From NCBI GenBank assembly GCA_019285755.1, contig CP079103.1:434001-498000 (forward strand): a DNA stretch of 64,000 bases, given 5' to 3'. The DNA comes from Chitinophaga sp. E66 (GTDB taxonomy: Bacteria > Bacteroidota > Bacteroidia > Chitinophagales > Chitinophagaceae). The notes beneath the pieces are model-generated. The model had not been told where the DNA came from. It made no database searches and worked only from the letters and a program-made list of their open reading frames with translations. The position numbers and the translations under genes are program-made. Positions 1 through 9,874 of the stretch are shown one piece after another. The first letter of the stretch is position 1. Every line of letters starts with the position of its first letter.

Positions 1-256
1 GCATGCGCTGGCGCGAACTGAGAGCGCCGTCTTTCTTGGCGGCATCCCGTTTCCGGGCAATGTCTTCGTTAATGTCGTAAATAGACTTCGCCTGTTCTTT
101 GGAAAGGTTCAGTTCCCGGTAGAGTTTGTCGCTCATTTTGTCGGCCTTGCCTGCAGCGTCCCAGCGGTGGCCGCGGGCATGCGTGGTGTCCTGTGCCTGC
201 ACTGCGAAGGAAAGCGCAGTGAGTACGATCGTCATGAACCAGATCTTGTTTTTCAT
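1..256 (-). CDS. small secreted protein, C-terminus outside window
   Basis: Reading from the ATG at 254-256 gives a basic start and hydrophobic stretch ending near VQAQD, a plausible signal peptide cleaved around residue 20, followed by a charged helical segment (ADKMSDKLYRELNLSKEQ, then a Lys/Arg/Asp-rich helix). The gene runs off the left edge after 85 codons. The LSKEQ-type helix resembles small periplasmic Spy/CpxP-like or DUF4890-like proteins, but that is only a general likeness. The frame is open throughout the visible part. Confidence 0.6.
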   Translation of the reverse strand, partial: MKNKIWFMTIVLTALSFAVQAQDTTHARGHRWDAAGKADKMSDKLYRELNLSKEQAKSIYDINEDIARKRDAAKKDGALSSRQRM

Positions 257-457
257 ATGCTAATGCCGTGTGTTGATACGGGATAGATACCGCTCGTAAA
301 AATTTATACTAAAATAGTAGGTTCAGCGGATAATCATTTATTAAATTTAACACTTGTAGCTGTATTGTGACCTGATTGCCGTGCTTTTTCCAGATCTGAA
401 CCTGTGCCGGCGTCGAATTATTCAGCCATCATCTAAACGTATCTTAATCAACCTGCC

Positions 458-3400
458 ATGAAAGCAAGTAAATTTCCTGCCGGCACGCCGTTGCCGGAGC
501 CGGGGATGCAGCATCGCCGCCATTTTTTAACGCGGTGGGCCATCGGCGCAGTATGCGGGCTGTCGGCTTTATTGCCGGCCGGCATCGCGCTGGGCCAGCA
601 GACATTCCCCGTCAACGGTGTAGCCGAGCCGCGTGAAGGCTGCTACGCCTTTACCCACGCCACCATCGTCAAAGACGCGAAAACGACCCTGAAAGACGCT
701 ACGCTCGTTATCCGCGATGGAAAGATCGTAGCCGCAGGGCCAGGCGCCGCGGTGCCGAAAGACGCCGTGATCGTTGATTGTCAGGGGAAATTCATCTACC
801 CCTCCTTCATCGACCTGTACAGCGACTATGGAATGCCCTCCGTTCAAAGAGGCGGCGGCGGCCGCGGTTCGCAGCAGTTCACCTCCAACACGAAAGGCGC
901 TTACAACTGGAACCAGTCCGTTAAGCCGGAAGTGAATGCCGTTCAGCTCTTCGGAGCAGACGCGGGAAAAGCGAAGAGCTTGCGCGAACAGGGCTTTGGC
1001 GTCGTATTGACCCATCAGCACGATGGTGTCGCCCGGGGAACCGGTGCGCTGGTGAGCCTTGCATCCGACAGGGAAAACAAGACCATCATCCGCGAAAAAG
1101 CATCTTCCCACTATTCTTTCGATAAAGGCTCCTCCAGCCAGGATTATCCCAGTTCCCTCATGGGAGCCATCGCCTTGTTGCGCCAGCAATACCTGGATGC
1201 GCAATGGTACAAGGGCAACCCTGTCGCTGAAGGCGTCAATCTCAGCCTCCAGGCCTGGAACGACCAGCAAAGCCTTGTTCAGATCTTCGATGCCGGTGAT
1301 AAGTGGAATGCGCTCCGCGCCGACAAGATCGGTGATGAGTTCGGCGTCCAGTACGTGATTAAAGCCGGCGGCAATGAATATCAGCGCATCCCGGAAATGG
1401 TGGCATCTAAAGCTGCTTTCATCCTGCCGCTCAACTTCCCCGTTGCCATGGATGTGGAAGATCCGGCGGATGCGCGCTTCGTAGCCCTCGCCGATATGAA
1501 GCACTGGGAGCTGGCTCCTCCAATCCCGCTTCGTTCGAGAAAGCAGGCATTCCCTTCGCGCTGACTACGGCCGAACTGAAAGATGCGAAGTCCTTCTTCG
1601 CCAATCTCCGCAAAGCCATAGAGAACGGCCTCTCTGAACAAAAAGCGTTGGAAGCCCTCACGCAAACGCCCGCCGCCATCCTCAAAGCATCCGATAAAAT
1701 CGGTTCGCTTGACGCCGGCAAGCTGGCAAACTTCCTCATCGCCTCCGGTCCGATATTCGCCGAGAATACAGTGCTTTACCAGAACTGGGTGCAAGGCAGC
1801 AAATATGTGCTGAAAGAAGAAGGATGGAGCGACCTGCGCGGCAAATATAATATCGTGCTGAGCTATCCCAACGCCTCCGCGACCTATCCCGCGGAAATCA
1901 AAGGATCGCCTGCCGCGCCCGCTATCGTCAATAAAGACACTATTCCCGGAAAAATAGAAGTGGCTGGTCCGCTGGTGACGATCATCCTCAACACCACCAA
2001 AGACAACAGCCGCCAGCTGCGACTCAGCGGCGCGATCCGGTTCATGACCGGCGCCATGACCACCATGCGCGGCTCGGGTGTGGATGAAAAAGGTGTTCCC
2101 GTTACCGGGAGGCCGTGCAAACCGCGCAACACGTGGCGAAGGCTGATTCCGTTAAAAAGAAAACGGCGGACGAAGCCGGGAAAATATACTTCCCGTTTGT
2201 GGGTTACGGATTTGAAGAGATGCCCAAACAGCAGGATCTGCTCATCCGCAACGCCACCGTGTGGACCAACGAAAAAGAAGGGAAGATCGAAGGCGCCGAC
2301 GTGCTCATCCGCAACGGCAAGATCACGCAGATCGGAAAGGGCTTGTCTGCCGGCAGCGCCCGCGTGATCGATGGCACCGGCAAACACCTCACCCCGGCAT
2401 CCTCGACGAGCACTCGCATATCGCCATCAGCCGCGGCGTGAACGAAGGAACGCAGTCCGTTACCGCGGAAGTGCGCATTGCCGACGTAGTGAACCCGGAT
2501 GATGTGAATATCTATCGCCAGTTGTCTGGCGGCGTTACCGCTTCGCACCTGTTGCATGGTTCCGCCAATACCATCGGTGGGCAAAGCCAGCTGATCAAGC
2601 TGCGCTGGGGCGCCAACGCGGAAGACCTCAAATTCGGTAATACCGATGGGTTCATCAAGTTCGCCCTGGGCGAGAATGTGAAGCAATCAAACTGGAACCT
2701 GCCGGCCCGCGTGCGTTTCCCGCAGACGCGTATGGGTGTGGAGCAGGTATTGGTAGATGCGTTCACCCGCGCCAGGGATTACGAAAAGGCCGGCCCGAAC
2801 AAGCGCCGGGACCTGGAACTGGATGCGTTGGTGGAGATACTTAACAAGAAACGTTTCGTTACTTGTCACTCTTATGTGCAGAGCGAGATCAATATGTTGA
2901 TGAAAGTGGCTCAGCGATTCAATTTCAGGATCAATACGTTTACCCACATCCTGGAGGGCTATAAAGTGGCCGATAAAATGAAGGAGCATGGGGCAGGGGA
3001 TCAACCTTTGCAGACTGGTGGGCGTATAAGATGGAAGTTATCGATGCCATTCCGCAAAACGCGACCATCATGCAACGGGTGGGCGTAACTACAGCCATCA
3101 ACTCAGACGACGCTGAAATGGCGCGCCGCCTCAACCAGGAAGCCGCGAAGAGCGTGAAATACGGTGGAATGGACGAAGAAACGGCCCTGAAAATGGTAAC
3201 CCTGCATCCCGCGCAACTGCTGCACGTTTCCGACCGCATCGGCAGTATAATAGCCGGTAAAGACGCCGACGTGGTGCTCTGGAGCGATCACCCCTGAGCA
3301 TCTACGCCAAACCGGAACAGACGATCGTGGACGGTATCGTGTACTTCGACCGCGCCCGCGACCTGGAATTGCGTAGCCGCATCGCCGCCGAACGGAACCG

Positions 3401-3560
3401 CCTCATTTCCAAAATGACCGGAGAAAAGAAGAAAGGCGCTCCCACCCAACGTGCCGTGCCTTCCCGCGAAGAGATCTATCATTGCGAGGATCTGCAGGCC
3501 GGACATCAGCACCATATTTTGAACGATGTGGAAGATCACGACCACACAAACATCCAGTAA
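458..3560 (+). CDS. secreted two-domain amidohydrolase family protein (frameshifted)
   Basis: About 1030 residues once five breaks are bridged (near 1510, 2110, 2396, 2999 and 3294, each repaired by one base in a short run). The N-terminus carries a twin-arginine-like signal (RRHFL followed by a hydrophobic stretch); an internal Met at 506 is an alternative start. Two amidohydrolase-like domains follow, each beginning with the usual small beta-domain (TLVIRDGKIVAAG; VLIRNGKITQIGKG). The second has the metal-binding HxH (DEHSHI, about 2405). The first has FIDLYSDYG in that place and probably binds no metal. The C-terminus has the family end (DADVVLWSDHP, then IVDGIVYFDR). Substrate is not predictable; a periplasmic peptidase or dipeptidase-like role is likely. 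The next gene is a shorter relative starting 2 bp downstream. Confidence 0.85.
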
Positions 3561-3561
3561 C

Positions 3562-4863
3562 ATGAAAAAGTATTGCTCTCCATAATCGGGATGACCGCCT
3601 GCCTGTCCTCGCTCCGTGCGCAGGAAACGGTATATCCTGCCGGGCCGCAGAAAGGACTGGTATTCCTGAAGAATGCGACCATTCACACAGGCGCCGGCCA
3701 GGTAATCGAACGCGGGACCATCGGGTTCAGCAACGGTAAGATCATTGCCGTGGGCGCCAATGTAGCGATCCCCGCTGATGATGTACGTGTGTTCGATGTA
3801 CAGGGACAACATATATATCCCGGGCTTATCGTGACCGATAGTAACCTCGGCCTCACCGAGGTGGAAAGCGTTCGCGCCACAAACGACTACAGCGAAGTAG
3901 GCGAGATCAACCCGTCGATCCGCTCCATCGTATCTTATAATACTGATTCCAAAATCATCAACACCCTGCGTACAAACGGGATTCTTATTGCGCAGGTGGT
4001 GCCTGAAGGCGGACTGCTGACAGGCAGCTCGTCTGTCGTGCAGCTGGATGCATGGAACTGGGAAGATGCGGCTTATAAAACCGACAACGGTATTCATTTC
4101 TATATGCCCCGCCTCATGCCCCGGCCTAATCCCTTCGGCCCGGAAGCGCGCGGGCCAGGTAGTGATGCGGTGAAAGCAGCCATGGAAAAGATCGAACAGG
4201 TGAAGGACTTTTCCGCGAAGCAAAGGCTTATCTGGACGGCGGTTCCAAAAGAATGGCACCAACCTAAAGTACGAGTCGGTGAAAGGCCTGTTCGATAAAA
4301 CCCAGAAACTCTTCATTCACTGCGATCTCATGAAGGAAATCGTGATCGCCGCCGATATGAAACAGGAATTCGGTTTTGATGTGGTGATCGTTGGCGGTAC
4401 GGATAGCTGGATGATCACGGACGTTTTAAAGAAAAACAATATCCCGGTGATCCTTGCCCAGCCCCATAGCCTCCCGGTGATGCAGGATGACGATGTGGAT
4501 CAGCCCTACAAAACGCCCGCGCAATTGCAGAAGGCGGGAATTCTCTTCAGCATCTCCAATGAAGGCTTCTGGCAACAGCGGAATCTGCCGTTCAATGCCG
4601 GCACTGCGGGCGCGTATGGGCTGACGAAAGAGGAAGCCCTGAGCGCCATCACCCTCAATGCTGCCAAAATCCTCGGTATCGCTGATAAAACCGGATCGCT
4701 GGAGGTGGGCAAAGATGCGAATATCGTAGTGAGCACAGGGGATATACTGGATATGAAGTCGAGTGTGATCACTCGGGCATATATCCAGGGCCGGGAAGTG
4801 GACCTCACGGATAAGCATAAGCAGCTGTACGAGCGTTATAAGCATAAGTACCAGTTACAATAA
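3562..4863 (+). CDS. amidohydrolase-like secreted protein (frameshifted)
   Basis: The start is the ATG at 3562: MKK followed by a hydrophobic stretch ending at SLRAQ, a signal peptide. The reading needs one A added to the A-run at 3566-3570. Two more breaks lie near 4208 (T-run) and 4243 (A-run). About 430 residues. The N-terminal beta-domain (TIHTGAGQVIERGTIGFSNGKIIAVG) and C-terminal amidohydrolase end (ITLNAAKILGIADKTGSLEVGKDANIVV) are clear. The HxH metal motif is absent: after HIYPGLI comes VTDSNLGL. It is probably a catalytically degenerate partner of the upstream amidohydrolase, with which it forms a tight operon. Confidence 0.8.
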
Positions 4864-4885
4864 ACTGGTTCGCAAATAATTAGGA

Positions 4886-4917
4886 AAAGCCGTCCGCCTG
4901 AGCGGGCGGCTTTTTTA
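4886..4917 (+). terminator. rho-independent terminator of the amidohydrolase operon
   Basis: GC-rich stem (AGCCGTCCGCC pairing with GCGGGCGGCT through a few G-T pairs) followed by TTTTTTATT, 24 bp after the second amidohydrolase stop. Confidence 0.85.
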
Positions 4918-4990
4918 TTGCCTGGTGAAAAAGGAGGCAGGCTGCTGACATACCCTTGTCACATAGGGGATCGAGATTTGTAGAAAAAAG

Positions 4991-5340
4991 ATGAAACAAC
5001 CTATCACAATGGCCCGCCTGTTCGGGCTGGCAGATATAACGCCGGAAGAGGTGTTCCGGCGGTTAGGGATCCCGGTCTCCGGATGATTGACAATAATCCA
5101 TGCGCTTCATTCAAGCGGCATCATATTCCCGGGGCGCGGCATTTGGATCCGGGGATTATGGACCGGAGGACCTGGAATGCGGACAGGAGGATACGATCGT
5201 TTTTACTGTTCCGATTCTCTTTGCGGCGCGGCGCCTTATGCTGCCAAGAGAGCACGGAACATGGGGTTCCGGCATGTGTACGTGATGACGCAGGGGATAA
5301 CGGCGTGGTTGAAAAATGGATACCCCGTTAAAAAGTTTGA
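4991..5340 (+). CDS. rhodanese-like domain protein (frameshifted)
   Basis: Joining four frames gives a single rhodanese domain of about 116 residues: DITPEEVFRRLG, DPGLRMIDNNP, HIPGARHLDP, GDYGPEDL, EDTIVF, then YCSDSLCGAAPYAAKRA, GFRHVYVMTQGITAWLKNGYPVKK. The active-site loop is CSDSLCGA, with the catalytic Cys in the usual place. Breaks near 5067 (GGG), 5152 (GGGG), 5205 (T-run) and 5331 (A-run) each need one added base; the last puts the stop at 5338-5340. Single-domain rhodaneses carry sulfur as persulfide; the acceptor here is unknown. No signal peptide, so cytoplasmic. Confidence 0.75.
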
Positions 5341-5392
5341 GGAAAAAGTTTTGGGTTCGATAAAAATTACATTGGGCGCAAAATCATATTTT

Positions 5393-5635
5393 ATGGAGTT
5401 TACAAACCGATATTTTCCAACAAGGGAAGAAAAGCTTGAAAGCCTCAGGAAATGGGTAGACGAGAGGTTGAAGAACGAAACTTTGGAAGAAGCCACCGCA
5501 CGTTGGGTTCGGGCCGGACTTATCGATGAGCAGGGTAACGAGGCTGCGTGGCTCAATGATCCCAAAATTTCAATTTGCCATTTTTTGTTGATTAGGGTCC
5601 TGATTGATTGGTCCAGAGGCATTGCGATGGTGTAG
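5393..5635 (+). CDS. small hypothetical protein, similar in layout to the next gene
   Basis: Starts at the ATG at 5393. It is a charged helical protein with a central segment ARWVRAGLIDEQGNEAAWLN. The short motif (R-x3-G-[LF]-I-D-E-x-G) recurs in the next small protein (RLIKYGFIDEDGTP). The last 20 residues are hydrophobic and may be out-of-frame read-through. The lower G+C than the flanking operons suggests acquired DNA. It may be a diverged duplicate of the candidate antitoxin. No known family recognised. Confidence 0.5.
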   Translation: MEFTNRYFPTREEKLESLRKWVDERLKNETLEEATARWVRAGLIDEQGNEAAWLNDPKISICHFLLIRVLIDWSRGIAMV

Positions 5636-5732
5636 ATGGTAGTGGCGTATAGAATGACTTCTTATTGAAGAATTGATATTCCGTTAAAAAAGTTTTGTGT
5701 TTTCAAATGTGTTATTTTCAAAAAAATGCAAT

Positions 5733-5945
5733 ATGGACAGATTTTATTTAGGGGATGAAGAATTGGCAGCCATAAAGCAGGAGATGGATGCGCTTGAAAG
5801 CCGGAAGGAGGCGCTAAGACTGCGTATATTGAATCATTTTAATTCACCGCAAGCCAGAAGAGAGCGGTTGATTAAGTATGGCTTTATAGATGAGGATGGA
5901 ACTCCCTCAATGCGGTATGCTGATACTGAACAATGGGGACATTAG
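5733..5945 (+). CDS. small helical protein, candidate antitoxin partner of the next gene
   Basis: 71 residues from the ATG at 5733: FYLGDEELAAIKQEMDALESRKEALRLRIL forms a long charged helix, followed by RERLIKYGFIDEDGTP. The visible stop follows QWGH, but adding one G to the GGGG at 5935-5938 extends the protein by TLEELWQRPV to a stop at 5971, a more natural ending given the error pattern in this window. It lies 33-60 bp before an ADP-ribosyltransferase-like gene in the same direction. Small helical protein before a potentially toxic enzyme is the usual antitoxin-toxin order; the role is inferred from context only. Confidence 0.55.
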   Translation: MDRFYLGDEELAAIKQEMDALESRKEALRLRILNHFNSPQARRERLIKYGFIDEDGTPSMRYADTEQWGH

Positions 5946-6004
5946 AAGAATTATGGCAAAGGCCGGTCTGAAGAAAAAGTTTGTTAACCCAAATTATTCG
6001 AGAA

Positions 6005-6673
6005 ATGAGTCTTGGAAAATTCGTTATTGGATATCACGGTTGTGATGCTGAAATTGCGGCACAATTGTTAACTGAACCCGAAAAATTTATTAAAAGCAAC
6101 AACGAGCATGAGTGGCTGGGTCACGGAATGTACTTCTGGGAAAACAATATGAAGCGTGGTTTAGACTGGGCATTCCAGAAGTATCAAAAGAACTATATAA
6201 AACAACCGGCAGTAGTAGGCGCTTTACTAGATCTTCGGAATTGTTGTGATTTTTCAGATCAACGATATTTGAACCTGGTAAGCTCCTATTATAGCGACCT
6301 GGTGGAGGAACGGGCTATGCAGGGGCGGATTATGCCGGTTAATTTTGCACCTAAAGGAACTTTGCACAAGGATATCGTTTCGGAAGCTCGATTGTGAAGT
6401 GATAGAACATATGCATAGGGAGATGCGCTGGCTGTATTCCTTTGGCGTAATGGAGCACTTCAGCCAGGAAACAAAGCCCTTCGATTCAGTAAGGGGATTA
6501 TTTGTCGAGGAGAACCGGTTTTTCTTGGTTCTGGCATACACAATAAATCCCATATTCAGATTTGCATCCGCAACCCTGGTTGTATTGTTGGATTTTTCCT
6601 TCCCAGAGATAGGGAAGTGGGAATGTGTCAGCAGGAAGTTCGTGAAGATCCGGTAGAATATTTGCAAAACTAA
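6005..6673 (+). CDS. ADP-ribosyltransferase-like protein, candidate toxin (frameshifted)
   Basis: Starting at the ATG at 6005 (a TTG at 5981 in frame is an alternative) and bridging breaks near 6372 and 6509 gives about 223 residues. Three blocks stand out: VIGYHGCD near the N-terminus, EWLGHGMYFWEN around residue 40, and FDSVRGLFVEGEPVF about 70 residues before the end, followed by KSHIQICIRNPGCIVGFFLP. The last block appears only after adding one G in GAGGAG (about 6509). The order His, Tyr, Glu with an ExE turn matches the H-Y-E layout of the ADP-ribosyltransferase fold. Substrate unknown. The preceding small gene may encode its antitoxin. The fold is inferred from motifs, not from a search. 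Confidence 0.6.
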
Positions 6674-6708
6674 AATAGAAAACCCCGGAGCCTTAAAGCC
6701 TCCGGGGT
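6674..6708 (-). terminator. terminator of tyrS
   Basis: Inverted repeat ACCCCGGAG (6682-6690) and CTCCGGGGT (6700-6708). Read on the minus strand it is followed by a T-rich stretch (TTTTCTATTTTAG), fitting the end of the tyrS transcript 27 bp downstream of its stop. Confidence 0.7.
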
Positions 6709-6734
6709 CAGATCGTTCCTCGTGACAGAAATTA

Positions 6735-8015
6735 CTATACGATGCGAACGAGCATATAGTTCTTCTTCCCCTTCTGGAAGAGGATCGTCTTACCGGTCAG
6801 CAACGCAGATTCATCAATTTTTACATCGATGGCGGACAGCTTAGCGCCGTTAAGGCTCACGCCGCCTGCCTGGATCGTTTTGCGGGCCTCCCCTTGCTGG
6901 GGAAGATGCCTGCATCCGCCAGGAAAGACACAACGTCTTTGCCTTCCGTGAGCACAGAAGCAGCAACCTCATACTGTTTTACACCGGCCATCACTTTCAA
7001 CAACTCTTCTTCCGACAGCGATTTCAACGTTTCGATGGAGGCGTTGCCGAAAAGGATCTCGGAAGTCTTGATCGCGAATGCGTACTCTTGTTCGCCATGA
7101 ATAAACGTTGTTACTTCCTGCGCAAGTTTCTTTTGCAAGGCACGTTTGCCGGGATCTTGTTTATGGTCCGCAATCAGCGTGTTGATCGTGTTTTCATCGA
7201 GGAAGGTGAAAATGCGGATATAGTTTTCGGCGTCATCGTCGTCCGCATTCAGCCAGAACTGGTAGAATTCGTAAGGCGTGGTCTTGGCCGCGTCGAGCCA
7301 GATATTACCGCTTTCGGATTTGCCGAATTTGGTGCCGTCTTTCTTTTTGATCAAAGGGCAGGTGAATGCATACCCTTCGCCGCCGCCCATTCTGCGTACG
7401 AGCTCCGTGCCGGTTACGATGTTGCCCCATTGGTCGGAGCCGCCCATCTGCATTTTACAGTTCTTCGTATTATACAAATGGTAGAAATCGTATCCCTGGA
7501 TCATCTGGTAGGAGAATTCCGTGAACGACATCCCGCTGTCGCCGTCGATGCGCTTCTTTACGGAGTCTTTCGCCATCATATAGTTGACGGTGATATGTTT
7601 GCCTACGTCGCGGATAAAGTCCAGGAATGAGATATTCTTGAACCAGTCGTAGTTGTTCACCATTTCCGCATAATTGGGCTTCGAGGTGTCGAAGTCCGGT
7701 ATCGCTCGAGTTGGGCCTTGATGCTGTTGAGGTTATGCTGCAACGTATCGAGGTCGAGCATTTTGCGTTCTTCTGCTTTAAAGGAAGGATCGCCCACCAT
7801 ACCGGTGGCGCCCCTACGAGCGCGAGGGGCTTGTGGCCGGCGCGCTGCAGGTGCTTTAGCAGCATGATGGGAACGAGGTTGCCCACATGCAGCGAGTCCG
7901 CCGTCGGGTCGAATCCCACATAGGCGGTCGTCATTTCCTTTTCCAGCTGTTCTTCCGTGCCTGGCTTGATATCCTGTATCATACCGCGCCAGCGCAATTC
8001 CGATATTAGATTCAT
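6735..8015 (-). CDS. tyrS: tyrosyl-tRNA synthetase (frameshifted)
   Basis: Class I aminoacyl-tRNA synthetase charging tRNA-Tyr. The start [19 protein letters not shown] at 8015 and the block [16 protein letters not shown] (HIGH-like) are typical. Further on are the tyrosine-binding [20 protein letters not shown] and KFGKSESGN (KMSKS-like). The C-terminal S4-like RNA-binding domain ([20 protein letters not shown]) ends at VRIV, stop 6735-6737. About 427 residues, normal length. Breaks near 7818, 7698 and 6893. It lies 59 bp after the corrinoid adenosyltransferase gene in the same direction. Confidence 0.95.
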
Positions 8016-8074
8016 GAAATGGTGAAAAATTTTGGCGAAGTTACGTTTATATCAATGAAATACCGCTGTTTTTG

Positions 8075-8634
8075 TCACATCCGCGGGCGCCAGGGCAGTT
8101 CTTCGACCTGCAACTGGTGGCCTACATATCGCGCCAAAACGAAAAGATAATCGCTCAGCCGGTTGAGATATTGCAATACCAGCGGCTCCACCGGTTGTCC
8201 TTCGTCCTGCAGCGCAACGCACAACCGCTCGGCCCGCCGGCAGACGCAGCGCGCGATGTGGCAGTGGGAAACGGCGATATGTCCGCCGGGAAGGATGAAG
8301 TGCTTCATTTCGGGCAGTATTTCGTCCATCTGATCCATGGCGTCTTCCAGGGCTTTAACGTCTGCTTCGTGAAGGTCCGGGCGTTTCATTTTGGAATCCT
8401 TTTCCGGATCGGTGGCCAGGAGGCGCCGATCGTGAAAAGCCGGTCCTGCGATTCACGCAACATGGCCCGCACGCCGGGGTCGGTCATATGGTCGTTTACC
8501 AGGCCGATCCAGGAGTTCAGTTCATCCACGGTGCCGTAAGTTTCTATGCGGAGGTGGCCTTTGGAGACTTTGGTGCCCCCGATGAGGGAGGTCTTGCCTT
8601 TGTCGCCGGTTTTGGTATATATTCTGAAAGCCAT
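8075..8634 (-). CDS. PduO-type cob(I)alamin adenosyltransferase (frameshifted)
   Basis: Transfers the adenosyl group of ATP to cob(I)alamin to form coenzyme B12. The N-terminus MAFRIYTKTGDKGKTSLIGG carries the family ATP-binding motif (YTKTGDKGxTSLIGG). The helical bundle includes YGTVDELNSWIGL and the C-terminal CRRAERLCVAL and YLNRLSDYLFVLAR. One break near 8405. About 187 residues, as usual for the family. No B12-dependent enzyme is seen in this window. Confidence 0.93.
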
Positions 8635-8657
8635 AGCAGGGTTTTGGGCGAATGTAC

Positions 8658-8690
8658 TAAAAAAGCGGCCCCGGTTTTACCAGGGCCGCT
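8658..8690 (-). terminator. terminator downstream of the ABC ATPase
   Basis: Minus-strand stem AGCGGCCCTGG / CCGGGGCCGCT followed by TTTTTTAG, between the ABC ATPase stop (8716) and the adenosyltransferase start (8634). It separates the two transcription units. Confidence 0.8.
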
Positions 8691-8715
8691 GTCAATTATG
8701 TTGGGGATGTCACAG

Positions 8716-9427
8716 TTATTTTGCCGCAACTTCCCTGATGGCGTTCATTTTATCTGATTCCACGACACCATCGCGCAGGCGGATGATCCGGCGGGCATGT
8801 TCAGCGATGTCTTCCTCGTGCGTAACGAGCACCACGGTGTTGCCACCGGCGTGGATCTTGCCGAAGATATCCATGATCTCTACGGAGGTCTTGGTATCGA
8901 GGTTACCGGTCGGTTCATCGGCCAGGATGAGGAAGGGTCGTTTACCAGCGCTCTTGCGATGGCTACGCGTTGGCACTGGCCGCCGGACAGTTCATTGGGT
9001 TTATGTTTATACCGTTCTCCCAGGCCTACTTTTTCAAGCATGGCCCTGGCCTTGTCTTCTCTTTCCCGCTTGCTGACGCCGGCGTAGATGAGGGGACCGC
9101 CACGTTTTCCAGGGCGGTGAGCCGGGGCATTAGATTAAATTGCTGGAACACGAAGCCGATCTCCTGGTTGCGGATGCGGGCCAGTTCGTTATCCTCCATC
9201 CTGCTCACATCATGTCCGTTGAGGATATAAGTGCCGGCGGTAGGGGTGTCCAGTGCGCCGAGGATGTTCATCAGGGTGGATTTACCGGAGCCGGAGGGGC
9301 CCATCAGGGCTACATATTCATTGCGGCCGATGTCTATGGTCACGCCTTTGAGAACGGGTAACTCATTCTGGCCGATGAAATAGCTTTTCCGGATGCCTTC
9401 CAGGTGGATAACGGAGGATTGGGTCAT
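8716..9427 (-). CDS. LolD/MacB-type ABC transporter ATP-binding protein (frameshifted)
   Basis: All nucleotide-binding motifs are present: Walker [11 protein letters not shown]-loop [19 protein letters not shown], signature [15 protein letters not shown], Walker [15 protein letters not shown]-loop VTHE. The signature [15 protein letters not shown] with ADEPTGNLD is typical of the LolD/MacB/FtsE group serving lipoprotein-release or MacB-like permeases. No permease lies next to it. Breaks near 9090 and 8945 (one T missing in CCTTTCC). Starts 2 bp after the gatC stop, so the two are co-transcribed. Confidence 0.9.
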
Positions 9428-9429
9428 AT

Positions 9430-9720
9430 TTATTTCTTGATTACTTTGGGAACGCTGAAATATTCGTCTGTGTGGACGGGAGCGTTGCGAAGCCCTTCTT
9501 CCCGGGTAATTACGGGTATTACTGCGTCTTCACGGAAAACATTGACGTCGCGGGTCATGTGCAGCAGTGGTTTCACATCGGTCGTGTCCAGTTCGTTCAG
9601 TTTCTCCACGAAGGTGATCATCCGCTGGAGGTCCTGGCGGATTTCATCTTGTTCTTTCTGGCCGATTTCCAGCCGGGCCAGCGTGGCCAGTTGCCGGATC
9701 AGGGCGTCATTCACTTCCAT
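9430..9720 (-). CDS. gatC: Asp-tRNA(Asn)/Glu-tRNA(Gln) amidotransferase subunit C
   Basis: Intact 96-residue frame. [19 protein letters not shown] at the start and [19 protein letters not shown] in the middle are the conserved GatC regions. GatC stabilises GatA in the complex that makes Gln-tRNA(Gln) or Asn-tRNA(Asn) by transamidation. gatA and gatB are not in this window. It is followed by the ABC ATPase after 2 bp. Confidence 0.93.
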   Translation of the reverse strand: MEVNDALIRQLATLARLEIGQKEQDEIRQDLQRMITFVEKLNELDTTDVKPLLHMTRDVNVFREDAVIPVITREEGLRNAPVHTDEYFSVPKVIKK

Positions 9721-9787
9721 GAGTTTAAATTAACGATTTAAAGCTAATAAAATGTATACATATGACCGATAAATGTGATCGGTCGTA

Positions 9788-9795
9788 CAAAAATA
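9788..9795 (-). promoter_or_regulatory. probable -7 box of gatC
   Basis: On the minus strand the sequence TATTTTTG matches the Bacteroidota -7 consensus TAnnTTTG, about 68 bp before gatC. A 7-bp inverted repeat (GACCGAT 9764-9770, ATCGGTC 9778-9784) sits between it and the gene. No clear -33 TTG. Confidence 0.4.
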
Positions 9796-9874
9796 GGTAT
9801 AATTAGCCGGGATCGGGATGTATCCTTTCCCCAAACCCATGTTAAAATTTCTTATTTTGCGGCCCGATATGGCT

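Noticed and set aside
569..1504. 311-codon minus-strand frame over the amidohydrolase
   Set aside because: Antisense shadow; the plus-strand frame carries clear amidohydrolase sequence continuing beyond it.
458..3560. Interpretation of the split genes as true pseudogenes
   Set aside because: All examined breaks are one-base losses in homopolymers, and housekeeping genes are hit as often as accessory ones.
3288..4316. 342-codon minus-strand frame
   Set aside because: Antisense to both amidohydrolase genes; no motif and it spans the real gene boundary.
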